This document shows, in pieces, positions 23,832 to 32,119 of a stretch of 64,000 nt of DNA; position 1 is the stretch's first letter, and every line of letters begins with the position of its first letter. Made by a program: the position numbers and the translations under genes. The stretch lies in NCBI RefSeq assembly GCF_035784015.1, contig NZ_JALKOW010000005.1; one strand, given 5' to 3'. Source of the DNA: Comamonas sp009360615 (GTDB taxonomy: Bacteria; Pseudomonadota; Gammaproteobacteria; Burkholderiales; Burkholderiaceae_C). The notes under the pieces were generated by a model. That model worked only from the letters and a program-made list of their open reading frames with translations, was not told the DNA's origin and made no database searches.

Positions 23832-25097
23832 TCATCCGTAGACCGGGTGTTGCCGGCACAATGCCTTGACCTGCTCTCGGATCCGGGCACTCACCTCCGG
23901 CAAGTCCTCGCTGCCCAGTGCGTCCAGCACATCGCAGAGCCAGCCGGCGAGCTGGATGCACTCCCTCTGTCCGAAGCCGCGCGTGGTGACGGCGGGTGTG
24001 CCTATGCGCAGGCCTGAGGTCACAAAGGGCGGGCGCGGGTCGTTGGGCACGGTGTTCTTGTTGGTGGTGATGTGGGCTTCGCTCAGGGCGGCGTCGGCGT
24101 CCTTGCCGGTGTAGCTGCGGTCGGACAGGTCGATCAGCATCAGGTGGTTGTCCGTGCCGCCGGAGACGATGCGGTAGCCGCGTTGCTGCATGACGGCGGC
24201 CATGGCGCGGGCATTGGCCAGAACCTGGCGCTGGTAGGTTTTGAACTCGGGCTGTAGCGCTTCCTTGAAGGCGACGGCCTTGGCGGCGATCACATGCATC
24301 AGAGGACCACCTTGCACGCCGGGGAAGACGGCCGAGCTCAGGCGCCGGTTGAAGCTTTCGTCCCGGCCTTTGGACAGGATCAGCCCGCCGCGCGGGCCGC
24401 GCAGCGTCTTGTGCGTGGTGCTGGTGACCACATGCGCATGGGGCAGGGGGCTGGGATATTGCCCGGTGGCGACCAGTCCGGCCACATGGGCCATGTCCAC
24501 CCACAGCACCGCGCCCACTTTGTCGGCGATCGCGCGCATGCGCGCCCAGTCCTTGTGGCGCGAGTAGGCCGAGAAGCCCCCGATGAGGATTCGCGGGCGG
24601 TGCTTCAGCGCAATGCGTTCCATCTCGTCATAGTCGATCAGTCCGGTCGCAGGATCCACCCCGTAGGGCACGATGCGGTAGTGGCGGCCGGAGAAATTCG
24701 ACGGATTGCCATGGGTGAGATGGCCGCCCTGGGCCAGGTTCATGCCCATGACCGTGTCGCCGGGCTGGGCCAGCGCCAGGAAGACGGCGGCATTGGCCTG
24801 GGCGCCCGCATGAGGCTGGACGTTGGCGTAGTCGCAGTCGAAGAGGGCCATGGCCCGCTCGATGGCCAGACGCTCAGCCACGTCCACGTTTTCGCAGCCG
24901 CTGTAGTAGCGCTTTCCGGGATAGCCCTCGGCGTACTTGTTGGTGAGGACCGAGTTCTGGACGGCCATCACCAGGGGGCTGGCGTAGTTTTCCGATGCGA
25001 TGAGTTCCACATGGTCTTCCTGGCGGTGCTGCTCGCTGTGCATGGCCTGGGCCAGCGGCGGATCGAAGTCTGCAAGTGTCTGGGTGCTGTCGTACAT
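23832..25097 (-). CDS. glyA: serine hydroxymethyltransferase
   Basis: 421 residues. Signatures: ELIASENYASPLVMAVQNS, NKYAEGYPGKRYYSGCENVDVAE, VVTSTTHKTLRGPRGGLIL with the PLP lysine in HKT, and FPGVQGGPLMHVIAAKAVA. It interconverts serine and glycine with tetrahydrofolate. It is the last gene of an operon with a transporter, a YggS-like PLP protein and an aminotransferase under a divergent MocR regulator, so it may be a dedicated paralog; related enzymes such as alpha-methylserine or threonine-type aldol enzymes share these motifs. Confidence 0.9.
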   Translation of the reverse strand: MYDSTQTLADFDPPLAQAMHSEQHRQEDHVELIASENYASPLVMAVQNSVLTNKYAEGYPGKRYYSGCENVDVAERLAIERAMALFDCDYANVQPHAGAQANAAVFLALAQPGDTVMGMNLAQGGHLTHGNPSNFSGRHYRIVPYGVDPATGLIDYDEMERIALKHRPRILIGGFSAYSRHKDWARMRAIADKVGAVLWVDMAHVAGLVATGQYPSPLPHAHVVTSTTHKTLRGPRGGLILSKGRDESFNRRLSSAVFPGVQGGPLMHVIAAKAVAFKEALQPEFKTYQRQVLANARAMAAVMQQRGYRIVSGGTDNHLMLIDLSDRSYTGKDADAALSEAHITTNKNTVPNDPRPPFVTSGLRIGTPAVTTRGFGQRECIQLAGWLCDVLDALGSEDLPEVSARIREQVKALCRQHPVYG

Positions 25098-25184
25098 GGC
25101 GCATCTTTCCTGTATCCGGTGAGAGGAAGGTCCGGGCGAGCCCAGGCCGGTGCGTGGCGGCTGATGGTGGTGTGGGTCCTGCGC

Positions 25185-26423
25185 TCAGGCAGTGGCCAAG
25201 GGGTCCGTCGCGCGGCGAGAGCGCTGTGCGGCGGCCGTCGGTGCCAGCAGATGCGCGACGCGCGCCACGATCTCGTCGATCTGGGCTTCATCGCAGACCA
25301 GCGGCGGCAGCAGCCGGATGGTGCTCTCGCGTGTCACGGTGATCAGCAGCCGCTGCCGGGCCAGCGCCTGTCCCACCAGCGCCTGGCAGTTGTGGTTCAG
25401 CTCGATGCCCGCCATCAGGCCCAGGCCGCGCACGGCCAGCACGTCGGGGTGGCCATGCAGTGCCTGGTGCAAGCCATTGAGCAGTCGGCGTCCCAGGCGC
25501 TCGGCACGGGCGGGAATGCTCTCGCGCTCCATGATGTCCAGGACCGTGCAGCCGACGCGGCAGGCCAGTGGATTGCCGCCGAAGGTGGACCCATGCCGGC
25601 CTGGCGAGATCAGGCTGGCGGCGGATCCTCGCGCCAGGCAGGCACCGATGGGCACGCCATTTCCCAGCGCCTTGGCCAGGGTCATCACATCGGGCACGAT
25701 GCCCGCGTGTTGGTGGCCGAACCACGCGCCGGTGCGTCCCAGGCCGGTCTGGATCTCGTCGAGCATCAGCAGCCAGCCGTGCGCGTCGCAGAGGTCGCGC
25801 AGCTGGTGCAGATAGTCGGCACCGGCCACGCGGATGCCGCCTTCGCCCTGCACGGGCTCGATCAGCACCGCCACGATGTCGTCGTACCGGGCTGCGGCCT
25901 GGCGCACGGCCTCGATGTCGTCATAGGGGACGCGCACGAAGCCCGGCATCAGCGGCTCGAAGCCGCGCTGCTTGGCCGGGTTGCCGGTGGCCGACAGCGT
26001 GGCCAGCGTGCGCCCGTGAAATCCGTTGTCCATGACCAGGATCTGCGGGTGTGCGACCCGCCGGCCATGGCCGTGCAGCCTGGCCAGCTTCAGTGCGGCC
26101 TCGTTGGCCTCTGCGCCCGAATTGCAGAAGAAGGCCGACTGCATGCCCGCCAGGCGGCACAGACGCTCGCCCAGGCGTTCCTGCCAGTCGATGCGAAACA
26201 CGTTGGAGGTGTGCAGCAGCAGTCCGGCCTGCTCGGCGATGACTGCGGCGATCTCGGGATGGGCATGGCCCAGGCTGGTCACGGCCACGCCGGCGATGGC
26301 GTCCAGGTATTGCGTGTCTTCGGCGTCCCAGAGCAGGGCGCCCTGTCCGCGCACGAAAGAGACCGGCTGTCGGGCATAGGCCTTCATGAGGGAAGAGTCG
26401 GGCAATGGCATGTCGTTCTGCAT
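25185..26423 (-). CDS. acetylornithine aminotransferase-like class III aminotransferase
   Basis: 412 residues of the class III fold: SFVRGQGALLWDAEDTQYLDAIAGVAV, FFCNSGAEANEAALKLARLHG, NGFHGRTLATLSATG, LLMLDEIQTGLGRTG and DVMTLAKALGNGVPIGA with the PLP lysine in AKALG. The closest form is ArgD/AstC-like omega-aminotransferases. Location between yggS and glyA in a MocR-linked operon, away from arginine genes, suggests another amino donor. It could also start at the ATG at 26411. Confidence 0.85.
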   Translation of the reverse strand: MQNDMPLPDSSLMKAYARQPVSFVRGQGALLWDAEDTQYLDAIAGVAVTSLGHAHPEIAAVIAEQAGLLLHTSNVFRIDWQERLGERLCRLAGMQSAFFCNSGAEANEAALKLARLHGHGRRVAHPQILVMDNGFHGRTLATLSATGNPAKQRGFEPLMPGFVRVPYDDIEAVRQAAARYDDIVAVLIEPVQGEGGIRVAGADYLHQLRDLCDAHGWLLMLDEIQTGLGRTGAWFGHQHAGIVPDVMTLAKALGNGVPIGACLARGSAASLISPGRHGSTFGGNPLACRVGCTVLDIMERESIPARAERLGRRLLNGLHQALHGHPDVLAVRGLGLMAGIELNHNCQALVGQALARQRLLITVTRESTIRLLPPLVCDEAQIDEIVARVAHLLAPTAAAQRSRRATDPLATA

Positions 26424-26461
26424 GGTGTGGTTCTCAGGGGGAAAAGATGTGTGCGGCCGTC

Positions 26462-27286
26462 TCAGGGCTGCGCGGGGTCCGGGTCGCCGGCCGGCCAGTA
26501 GAGGCTGTCGGGTTGGGTGCGCGCACCGAAGATGGCCTGGCCGACACGTACCACGGTGGCGCCTTCCTCGATGGCGATCTCGAAGTCGCCGGACATGCCC
26601 ATGGACAGCTCCTCAAGTCCTATGCCGGATGGTGCATCCTGGCGCAGCCGCTCTTGCAGGTTGCGCAGCAGCACGAAGCACCGCCGCACGCGCTCGGCTT
26701 CGCTGGAGAACAGCGCCAGCGTCATCAGGCCGCGCACGCGCAGCGCCGAGAAGCCGGGCAGTGCCCGCAGGAAGTCCTCGACCGCATCGGGTGCCAGACC
26801 GTATTTGCTGGCCTCTCCCGAGGTATTGACCTGAACGAACACGTCCAGCGAGCGGCCTTCGACCTGCAGGCGGCGGTCCAGCGCCTCGGCCACGCGCAGG
26901 TTGTCCAGCGCCTGGAATTCACTGGCAAAACGGGCTACCAGCTTTGCCTTGTTGGTCTGCAGATGACCGATGACGGACCACTGCAGGTCGGGAAGGTCCT
27001 GCATGGCTTCCCACTTGCCATAGGCCTCCTGGACCTTGTTCTCTCCCAGCATGAGGCAGCCTGCGGCATGGGCCAGGCGCAGGCTGGATTCGGGCTTGGT
27101 CTTGCTCACCGGCAGCAGGCGCACGCCGGCGGGGTCGCGCCCGGCGCGGCGGCAGGCTGCGGCGATGCGCGCCTGCACGGTGGCCAGGTTGCACCGGAAA
27201 TCTTCCACGGTTTCGGCCTGCGGGTAGCGGCCATGCTGGTCGTGACGTGTCAGGGTGTCGCAGGTGGTGTCTTGTGTGGCAAGCAT
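26462..27286 (-). CDS. yggS: YggS/PLPBP-family pyridoxal phosphate-binding protein
   Basis: 274 residues with VRLLPVSKTKPESSLRLA (PLP lysine in VSKTKP), LMLGENKVQEAYGKW, WSVIGHLQTNKAKL, LDVFVQVNTSGEASKYGL and LSMGMSGDFEIAIEEGATVVRVGQAIFG, all typical of the family involved in PLP homeostasis and amino-acid balance. The N-terminus is about 30 residues longer than usual. Three bases separate it from the transporter gene upstream. Usually yggS sits beside proC or pilT; the position here is unusual. Confidence 0.9.
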   Translation of the reverse strand: MLATQDTTCDTLTRHDQHGRYPQAETVEDFRCNLATVQARIAAACRRAGRDPAGVRLLPVSKTKPESSLRLAHAAGCLMLGENKVQEAYGKWEAMQDLPDLQWSVIGHLQTNKAKLVARFASEFQALDNLRVAEALDRRLQVEGRSLDVFVQVNTSGEASKYGLAPDAVEDFLRALPGFSALRVRGLMTLALFSSEAERVRRCFVLLRNLQERLRQDAPSGIGLEELSMGMSGDFEIAIEEGATVVRVGQAIFGARTQPDSLYWPAGDPDPAQP

Positions 27287-27289
27287 GGG

Positions 27290-28546
27290 TCAGATCCTCT
27301 TGATGGCGGCACCGGTGCCGGTCTCGCTGCGGGCGGCCCGGCGCGGCCATTGGCCGTTGAGCACGGCGTGGGCCACGAGGCCGATGACCAGCCCCCAGAA
27401 GGCGCCGCCAATGCCCAGCATCGTGATGTTGGCCGCAGCGGCCAGGAAGGTGATCAGCGAGGCTTCACGTGTGGAAGGGGCAGCCAGGGCGCTGGCCAGG
27501 CTGCCGCCGATGGTGCCCAGCAGCGCCAGGCCCGCCAGCGTGGTGATGAAAGTGGCGGGAAACGCCATGAACACGGCGGCCAGCGTGACCCCGAACACGC
27601 CGACCAGGATGTAGAACACCCCGGCCGCAACGCCCGCGATCCAGCGCCGGGACGGCTGCTCATGCGCCTCCTTGCCAGTGCAGATGGCGGCGGTGATGGC
27701 GGCGATGTTGAAGGCGTGCGAGCCGAAGGGCGCCATCAGCAGCGAGCCAAGGCCCGTGAGCGTGACGATGGGATTGGCGCTGGTCCTGAAGCCGTCGTTG
27801 CGCAGCACCAGCATGCCCGGCATGTACTGGCCGGTCAGCGTGATCAGGAACAGCGGCAGGGCCACGCTCAGCAGCGCATTCAGGGTGAATTCGGGACGGG
27901 TGAACACGGGGGCTGCCAGGCGCAGCGCCAGGCCCGACAGGTCGATGCGGTCCTGTGCCAGCAAAAAGGCCAGCCCGATTGCCAGGATGCCGACAACGGC
28001 GTAGCGTGCCGTCATCCGCTTGAGGACCAGATAGGTCACGATCAGCAGGCCGGCCAGGGTCGGGTCCACGCTCATGCCTCCCAAGGCCTGGATCCCGAAC
28101 TGCAGCAATATGCCCGCCAGCAGTCCCGAGGCCACGCCCGACGGGATCCGCCGGATCACGCGCTCGAACCAGCCCGACAGCCCCAGCAGCACGAAGGCCG
28201 CGGCCGAGACCACGTAGGCACCGACGGCCTCGGCATAGGGCGTGGTGGCCAGGGCGGTCACCAGGAACGCTGCGGCCGGCGTGGACCAGGCGGTGATGAT
28301 GGGCTCGCGCGAAAGCCAGCTCAGGACCAGGCCGGTGATGCCGACGCCGATCGAAATCGACCAGACCCAGGAAGCCGTGAGCTCTGGGCTCAGACTGGCT
28401 GCCTGGGCTGCCTGGAATACGAGTATGAAGGTGCCTCCGTAGTTGACGATGACCGAGATCAGTCCGGCCAGCACGGGATGCACGAGGTCGCTGAATCGAA
28501 AAGAGAGATACGTGCCCGGTGAAGGCGTGGGGTTCTCGGTTTCCAT
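27290..28546 (-). CDS. BenE-family membrane transporter
   Basis: A 418-residue, mostly hydrophobic protein with about 11-12 membrane segments; VNYGGTFILVFQAA, ITAWSTPAAAFLVT, PSGVASGLLAGILLQFGI and MAPFGSHAFNIAAITAAICTG are BenE-family features. BenE members are described as benzoate/proton symporters, but no benzoate-degradation gene is here. It is the first gene of an operon with three PLP-binding proteins and divergent from a MocR regulator, so an amino compound or a B6 vitamer is a reasonable alternative substrate (inference only). Confidence 0.85.
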   Translation of the reverse strand: METENPTPSPGTYLSFRFSDLVHPVLAGLISVIVNYGGTFILVFQAAQAASLSPELTASWVWSISIGVGITGLVLSWLSREPIITAWSTPAAAFLVTALATTPYAEAVGAYVVSAAAFVLLGLSGWFERVIRRIPSGVASGLLAGILLQFGIQALGGMSVDPTLAGLLIVTYLVLKRMTARYAVVGILAIGLAFLLAQDRIDLSGLALRLAAPVFTRPEFTLNALLSVALPLFLITLTGQYMPGMLVLRNDGFRTSANPIVTLTGLGSLLMAPFGSHAFNIAAITAAICTGKEAHEQPSRRWIAGVAAGVFYILVGVFGVTLAAVFMAFPATFITTLAGLALLGTIGGSLASALAAPSTREASLITFLAAAANITMLGIGGAFWGLVIGLVAHAVLNGQWPRRAARSETGTGAAIKRI

Positions 28547-28572
28547 GGGTGGGTTGGTTTGTGCAGATGTCG

Positions 28573-28650
28573 AAGTGGTTTTTATAGCGAAGGAGTGGAC
28601 TATTGGATCAATACACTTTCGTCCAATGTTTCAGACCACTTTGAAGTGGT
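28573..28650. promoter_or_regulatory. repeated AAGTGG boxes, candidate MocR operator
   Basis: Boxes: AAGTGG at 28573-28578, GAGTGG at 28593-28598, and a perfect inverted repeat ACCACTT-TG-AAGTGGT at 28635-28650. ATTGGA (28602) and TCCAAT (28622) form another inverted pair. All lie in the 172-base gap between the divergent transporter and MocR genes. MocR/PdxR-type regulators bind repeated boxes of this sort, so this is the likely shared operator. Confidence 0.5.
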
Positions 28651-28718
28651 TTCACCCTGTGCGTATCGATAGAATGGCCTGCCACATGCTTGGCCATGAG
28701 TGAATAGGAGCAGACCGC

Positions 28719-30218
28719 ATGAGCAAGACTTTCGAGCTGGAGACGCTCAAGATCCGGATGGGTGATGCGGACCTTGGACAGCTGGACCTGCATCAGCGGG
28801 TGCAGCGCGCCATGCGCGCGCTGATCCTGGACGGGGTACTGCTGCCCGGTCTGAAGCTCCCGGCCACGCGCTCGCTGGCGGACTCGCTGGGCATGGCCCG
28901 CGATACGGTGGAAAGCGCCTACACGCAGCTGCACAGGGATGGCTTCATCGTCCGGCGTCAAGGCTCGGGCAGCTATGTCTCCGAGACCATCGGCACGCCG
29001 CTGCGGGGGCGTGCCTCCCGGTGCGCCAGACCACTCGAGCAAGAGCGAAGCGTGCCCGTGGCCGGTGCCGGCCTGAGCCGGCGCGGCCAGGCCATTGTGG
29101 ACGGCGGAGGCATTACCGACCAGCAGACCATTCGGGCCTTTGCCACCGGCCTGCCCGAGACGCGCACCTTTCCCACCGATGTCTGGGAGCGCCTGCAGCG
29201 CCAGGCGCTCAAGGACTACCGCGCCAGCGTCCTGCTGCACGGCGACCCGCAAGGCGCCGAGCCGCTGCGCAAGGCCATTGCCACCTACCTCAACCTGGAG
29301 CGCGGCGCCAAGGTGGGGGCCGAGCAGATCGTGGTGCTCAGCAGCACGCGGCAGGCGCTGTTCCTGTGCGCGCAGCTGCTGGTGGACGCGGGCCGGCCCG
29401 TCCTGCTGGAGAACCCCGGCTACTTCGGGGCCCGGAAGGCGTTTGAATCGGCCGAGGCCAAGGTCCTGCCCATCGATGTGGATGCCCAGGGCATCCGCAC
29501 CGACCTGTTGCGCGCCGACCGCAGCGGCGCCACCTGCGTCTACGTGACGCCCTCGCACCAGTACCCCACGGGCGTCACCATGCAGCTGGAGCGCCGGCTG
29601 GACCTGATCCGCTGGGCCTTTGAGAGCGGCCGCTGGATTATCGAGGACGATTACGACAGCGAATTCCACTACGACGGCATGCCCACGGCCTGCGTGCAGG
29701 GCCTGGACAAGTACGCGCGCACCATCTACATCGGCACCTTCGGCAAGACCCTGTACCCGGGCCTGCGCATGGGCTACATGGCCTTGCCGCAGCCACTGGT
29801 GCGCCCCTTTGTCCAGGCGCGCAGCATCATGGATGGCCATACGCCGCAAATCCAGCAGCTCACGCTGGCGCGCTTCATGGAAGACGGCCACTACAACTCC
29901 CACGTGCGGGCCATGCGCAAGCTGTATGCGGGCCGGCGCGAGGTCATCCTGGAGTCCATAGGCAAGCACCTCGCCGGCATCGTCACCGCGCCCCGGCCCC
30001 AGGGCGGCATGCAGGTGCCCTGCCTGCTGGAGCCCGGCTGGTCGGAGGAAGACACCATTCGCCGCGCGGCCACGGCCGGCGTGCTGCTGCAGGGGCTCAG
30101 CCGCCTGTATGCGGGCGAGCACCGGCAGCCGGGCTGGCTGCTGGGCTACGCCTCGCTGACGGCCTACGAGATCGAGGCCGCCGTGTTGCGCCTGGCCAAC
30201 GCGCTGCGCAAACCCTGA
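28719..30218 (+). CDS. MocR/PdxR-type transcriptional regulator (GntR HTH fused to aminotransferase domain)
   Basis: 499 residues; TAGGAG precedes the ATG. The N-terminal GntR helix-turn-helix covers LDLHQRVQRAMRALILDGVLLPGLKLPATRSLADSLGMARDTVESAY and GFIVRRQGSGSYVS. After a linker the fold-I domain has YVTPSHQYPTGVTM, IIEDDYDSEFHYDG and GTFGKTLYPGLRMGY, with the PLP lysine at about K343. Such regulators sense PLP or PLP-amino acid adducts. It is divergent from a transporter-yggS-aminotransferase-glyA operon, which it very probably controls. Confidence 0.92.
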   Translation: MSKTFELETLKIRMGDADLGQLDLHQRVQRAMRALILDGVLLPGLKLPATRSLADSLGMARDTVESAYTQLHRDGFIVRRQGSGSYVSETIGTPLRGRASRCARPLEQERSVPVAGAGLSRRGQAIVDGGGITDQQTIRAFATGLPETRTFPTDVWERLQRQALKDYRASVLLHGDPQGAEPLRKAIATYLNLERGAKVGAEQIVVLSSTRQALFLCAQLLVDAGRPVLLENPGYFGARKAFESAEAKVLPIDVDAQGIRTDLLRADRSGATCVYVTPSHQYPTGVTMQLERRLDLIRWAFESGRWIIEDDYDSEFHYDGMPTACVQGLDKYARTIYIGTFGKTLYPGLRMGYMALPQPLVRPFVQARSIMDGHTPQIQQLTLARFMEDGHYNSHVRAMRKLYAGRREVILESIGKHLAGIVTAPRPQGGMQVPCLLEPGWSEEDTIRRAATAGVLLQGLSRLYAGEHRQPGWLLGYASLTAYEIEAAVLRLANALRKP

Positions 30219-30227
30219 AATGGGACC

Positions 30228-30300
30228 CCCACGCTCCCCCGCTCCGCGTGGTCCGCTGCCCCCCGAGGGGGCGCTTTTCATCTTGGGGCGGCCCGGCGAT
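30228..30300 (+). repeat. dispersed CCCCC-rich intergenic element after the MocR gene
   Basis: CCCCCACGCTCCCCCGCTCC, then CCGCTGCCCCCCGAGGGGGC and TTGGGGCGGCCCGG lie just after the MocR stop. A CCCCC/GGGGG hairpin with TTTTC following could also end transcription. Related blocks occur at 20820, 55624 and 58155. Confidence 0.5.
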
Positions 30301-30320
30301 GAAAAGGTGGAAAGCTTGGG

Positions 30321-30540
30321 ACGCTGCATGCCTCAATAGGGCAGGGGAAAGCGGCCGGTCAGGTCGGACACGCCTTCGTGGATGGACCGGAGCGTGCGCG
30401 CATTCATGGTGCCGCTGCGCGGGCCGCCCAGTGCGGCAAGAATCCCGGCGAATCCGCTCTGCCGCGATGGCATCCCAGGCCGCGCTGCCTGCCTGTTGAA
30501 GATTCAGTGAATTGATTTTGGGGAGCGATAAATCGTCCAT
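30321..30540 (-). pseudogene. possible remnant of a broken coding sequence
   Basis: On the minus strand an ATG at 30540 begins MDDLSLPKINSLNLQQAGSA and continues to about WDAIAAERIRR, after which the protein-like reading moves to another frame, FAGILAALGGPRSG and NARTLRSIHEGVSDLTGRFP ending LPY and a stop near 30331. A single frame change would join the two. I cannot name a family, and the evidence is only that both pieces look protein-like. Confidence 0.3.
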
Positions 30541-31135
30541 GCCGCACTGGCTGTCCTGAGAACGGAATGCAGGGAAATTGGCGCTGCCCGGGTTCTGGCG
30601 GGATTTGAAAGAACCGTAGCGCAACGGCTATCGGCAGTCCATAGAGCAAGGCGGGCTTGATTCCGACCACGTTCGGAGAGTCGGGCAGACCACGCAAGGT
30701 GGCATGCCGATGTAACTCATGGGAAAAAGCGGTCTGGTTTATTCCTGGAAATAGGTCGGTTGGAGTCCATCGTGCCTCCATAAAATTCGCCGCCAGACGT
30801 TGAAATTCATGAGGTCCAATATCGCAGGAAATCATCCGCAATCTGCAGCCGGGATGATTCATTCAAGGCGAAATAATGGCGGATCAAGAAAATCCATGAC
30901 ATACAGCACATCGAGGCCTTCACGCCGCCTGCCGCATCCACCGCCCAGCCAGGCGAGACCGCGCAGGCATGCCAGCCGCAGATCGCGCACAGCGGGCAGA
31001 TTGTCGAAGCCGCGTCCGGCGAAAGCCTGCTGCACGTTCCCCTCGGCGGGCCATATCCACATCGGTCTCAAGCCCGGTGTCTGACTGGCACTGCACGTTC
31101 CAAGCCTCCCTCCTGCATCCAGCTGAGTTCCTCCC
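30541..31135. other. intergenic region without a recognisable gene
   Basis: Several frames are open in both directions but have arginine/proline-rich or low-plausibility translations and no good ribosome sites. It may be decayed sequence. The promoter of the glutamine amidotransferase gene should be at its right end. Confidence 0.4.
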
Positions 31136-31840
31136 ATGAAAAAAGCCATTGCCCTGCGCCATATCCACTTCGAGGATCTGGGCACCCTCCATGCAGAACT
31201 CGCCTGCCACGGCTACGAAGTGCAGTATGTCGATCCCACCGTGGGACAGCTCGACATCCTGGACCTGACGCGCACCGACCTGCTGGTTGTTCTGGGCGGC
31301 CCCATCGGAGCTTGTGACGAGGCCCTCTATCCCTTCATCGCAGAGGAGCTCGCCATCGTGCGCCGCTGGCTGGACAGCGGCAAGCCCCTGCTGGGCATCT
31401 GTCTGGGTGCACAGCTGATTGCGCGCGCCCTGGGCGCCCGGGTCTATCCCCTGGGAGTCAAGGAAATCGGTTTCTCGCCGCTGAACCTCAGCGATGCGGG
31501 CCTGGCCTCGCCGCTGCAGAAGCTGGACGGCGTGCCCGTGCTTCACTGGCATGGCGATCAGTTCGACATACCAGAAGGCGCTGTCCATCTGGCGAGCACA
31601 CTCATCGGAGCCAACCAGGCCTTTGCGGTGGGCTCCCGGGTCCTGGGTCTGCAGTTCCATCTGGAGGCCGATGCGGCTCTGTTGGAGCGCTGGCTGGTCG
31701 GCCATGCCTGCGAGCTGGGCGTGGCCGGGGTTGACCCGCGCAGACTGCGTGCCGATGCTCAGAAATACGGCAGTCAGCTGTCGCTGGCCGCGCATGGCGT
31801 GCTCGCGGACTGGCTCGCCAATCTGGCCTGCGGGCGTTGA
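31136..31840 (+). CDS. class I glutamine amidotransferase domain protein
   Basis: 234 residues. The nucleophile elbow LLGICLGAQLIARALG carries the catalytic cysteine, and LGLQFHLEAD carries the catalytic histidine and glutamate. LLVVLGGPIGACDEALYPF is the usual oxyanion-side strand. It belongs to the stand-alone GuaA-like/YfeJ group (GMP synthase glutaminase-like) that transfer ammonia to unknown acceptors, or act as gamma-glutamyl hydrolases. No synthetase partner is adjacent. Its stop is followed by the tRNA-Gln gene after 160 bases, a curious but probably chance neighbour. Confidence 0.88.
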   Translation: MKKAIALRHIHFEDLGTLHAELACHGYEVQYVDPTVGQLDILDLTRTDLLVVLGGPIGACDEALYPFIAEELAIVRRWLDSGKPLLGICLGAQLIARALGARVYPLGVKEIGFSPLNLSDAGLASPLQKLDGVPVLHWHGDQFDIPEGAVHLASTLIGANQAFAVGSRVLGLQFHLEADAALLERWLVGHACELGVAGVDPRRLRADAQKYGSQLSLAAHGVLADWLANLACGR

Positions 31841-32002
31841 CCTGCAGGCCCACCGGGCGCTGGGCGCAGGGCGCAATAGGCGGGCAGGGTCTGATCCGGC
31901 TCCACGCCAGGGCGACTGGAAACAGCATCCATGTGCAATCGCACATTTTTGGGCCACTTCGAAATTTGTAGCGAAAAGTCGTTGTAGAATTCGATCCGTC
32001 GT

Positions 32003-32079
32003 AGGGGAATCGCCAAGCTGGTTAAGGCACTGGATTTTGATTCCAGCATGCGAAGGTTCGAATCCTTCTTCCCCTGCCA
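32003..32079 (+). tRNA. tRNA-Gln (anticodon UUG)
   Basis: The cloverleaf is complete: acceptor AGGGGAA with TTCCCCT, D arm GCC/GGC, anticodon stem CTGGA-TTTTGAT-TCCAG with anticodon TTG, variable CATGC, T arm GAAGG-TTCGAAT-CCTTC, discriminator G and encoded CCA at 32077-32079. A TAGAAT at 31985-31990 could be the -10 box. The first pair is A-U rather than the U-A seen in many tRNA-Gln. Confidence 0.95.
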
Positions 32080-32085
32080 AAATTC

Positions 32086-32119
32086 AAAACCCTGCTCATC
32101 ACCGTGAGCGGGGTTTTTC
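32086..32119 (+). terminator. intrinsic terminator after tRNA-Gln
   Basis: AAACCCTGCTCA and TGAGCGGGGTTTTT form a stem with a 6-base loop, ending in five T residues, 7 bases after the tRNA. Confidence 0.85.

Noticed and set aside
24294..28522. Two long plus-strand frames (735 and 705 codons) opposite the glyA to transporter operon
   Set aside because: They are mirror frames of clearly recognisable glyA, aminotransferase, yggS and transporter genes and have the His/Gln/Gly-rich make-up of antisense translation in GC-rich DNA.
27290..28546. Naming the BenE-family transporter benE with benzoate as substrate
   Set aside because: No benzoate or catechol genes are near, and the operon context of PLP proteins points elsewhere; family membership alone does not fix the substrate.
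30404..30862. A minus-strand frame of 152 codons behind the MocR gene
   Set aside because: No ribosome site, no known motif, and the plausible coding remnant in this area uses other frames.
30800..31084. A plus-strand frame of 94 codons before the amidotransferase gene
   Set aside because: Its product is Ser/Arg/Pro-rich low complexity without a ribosome site.
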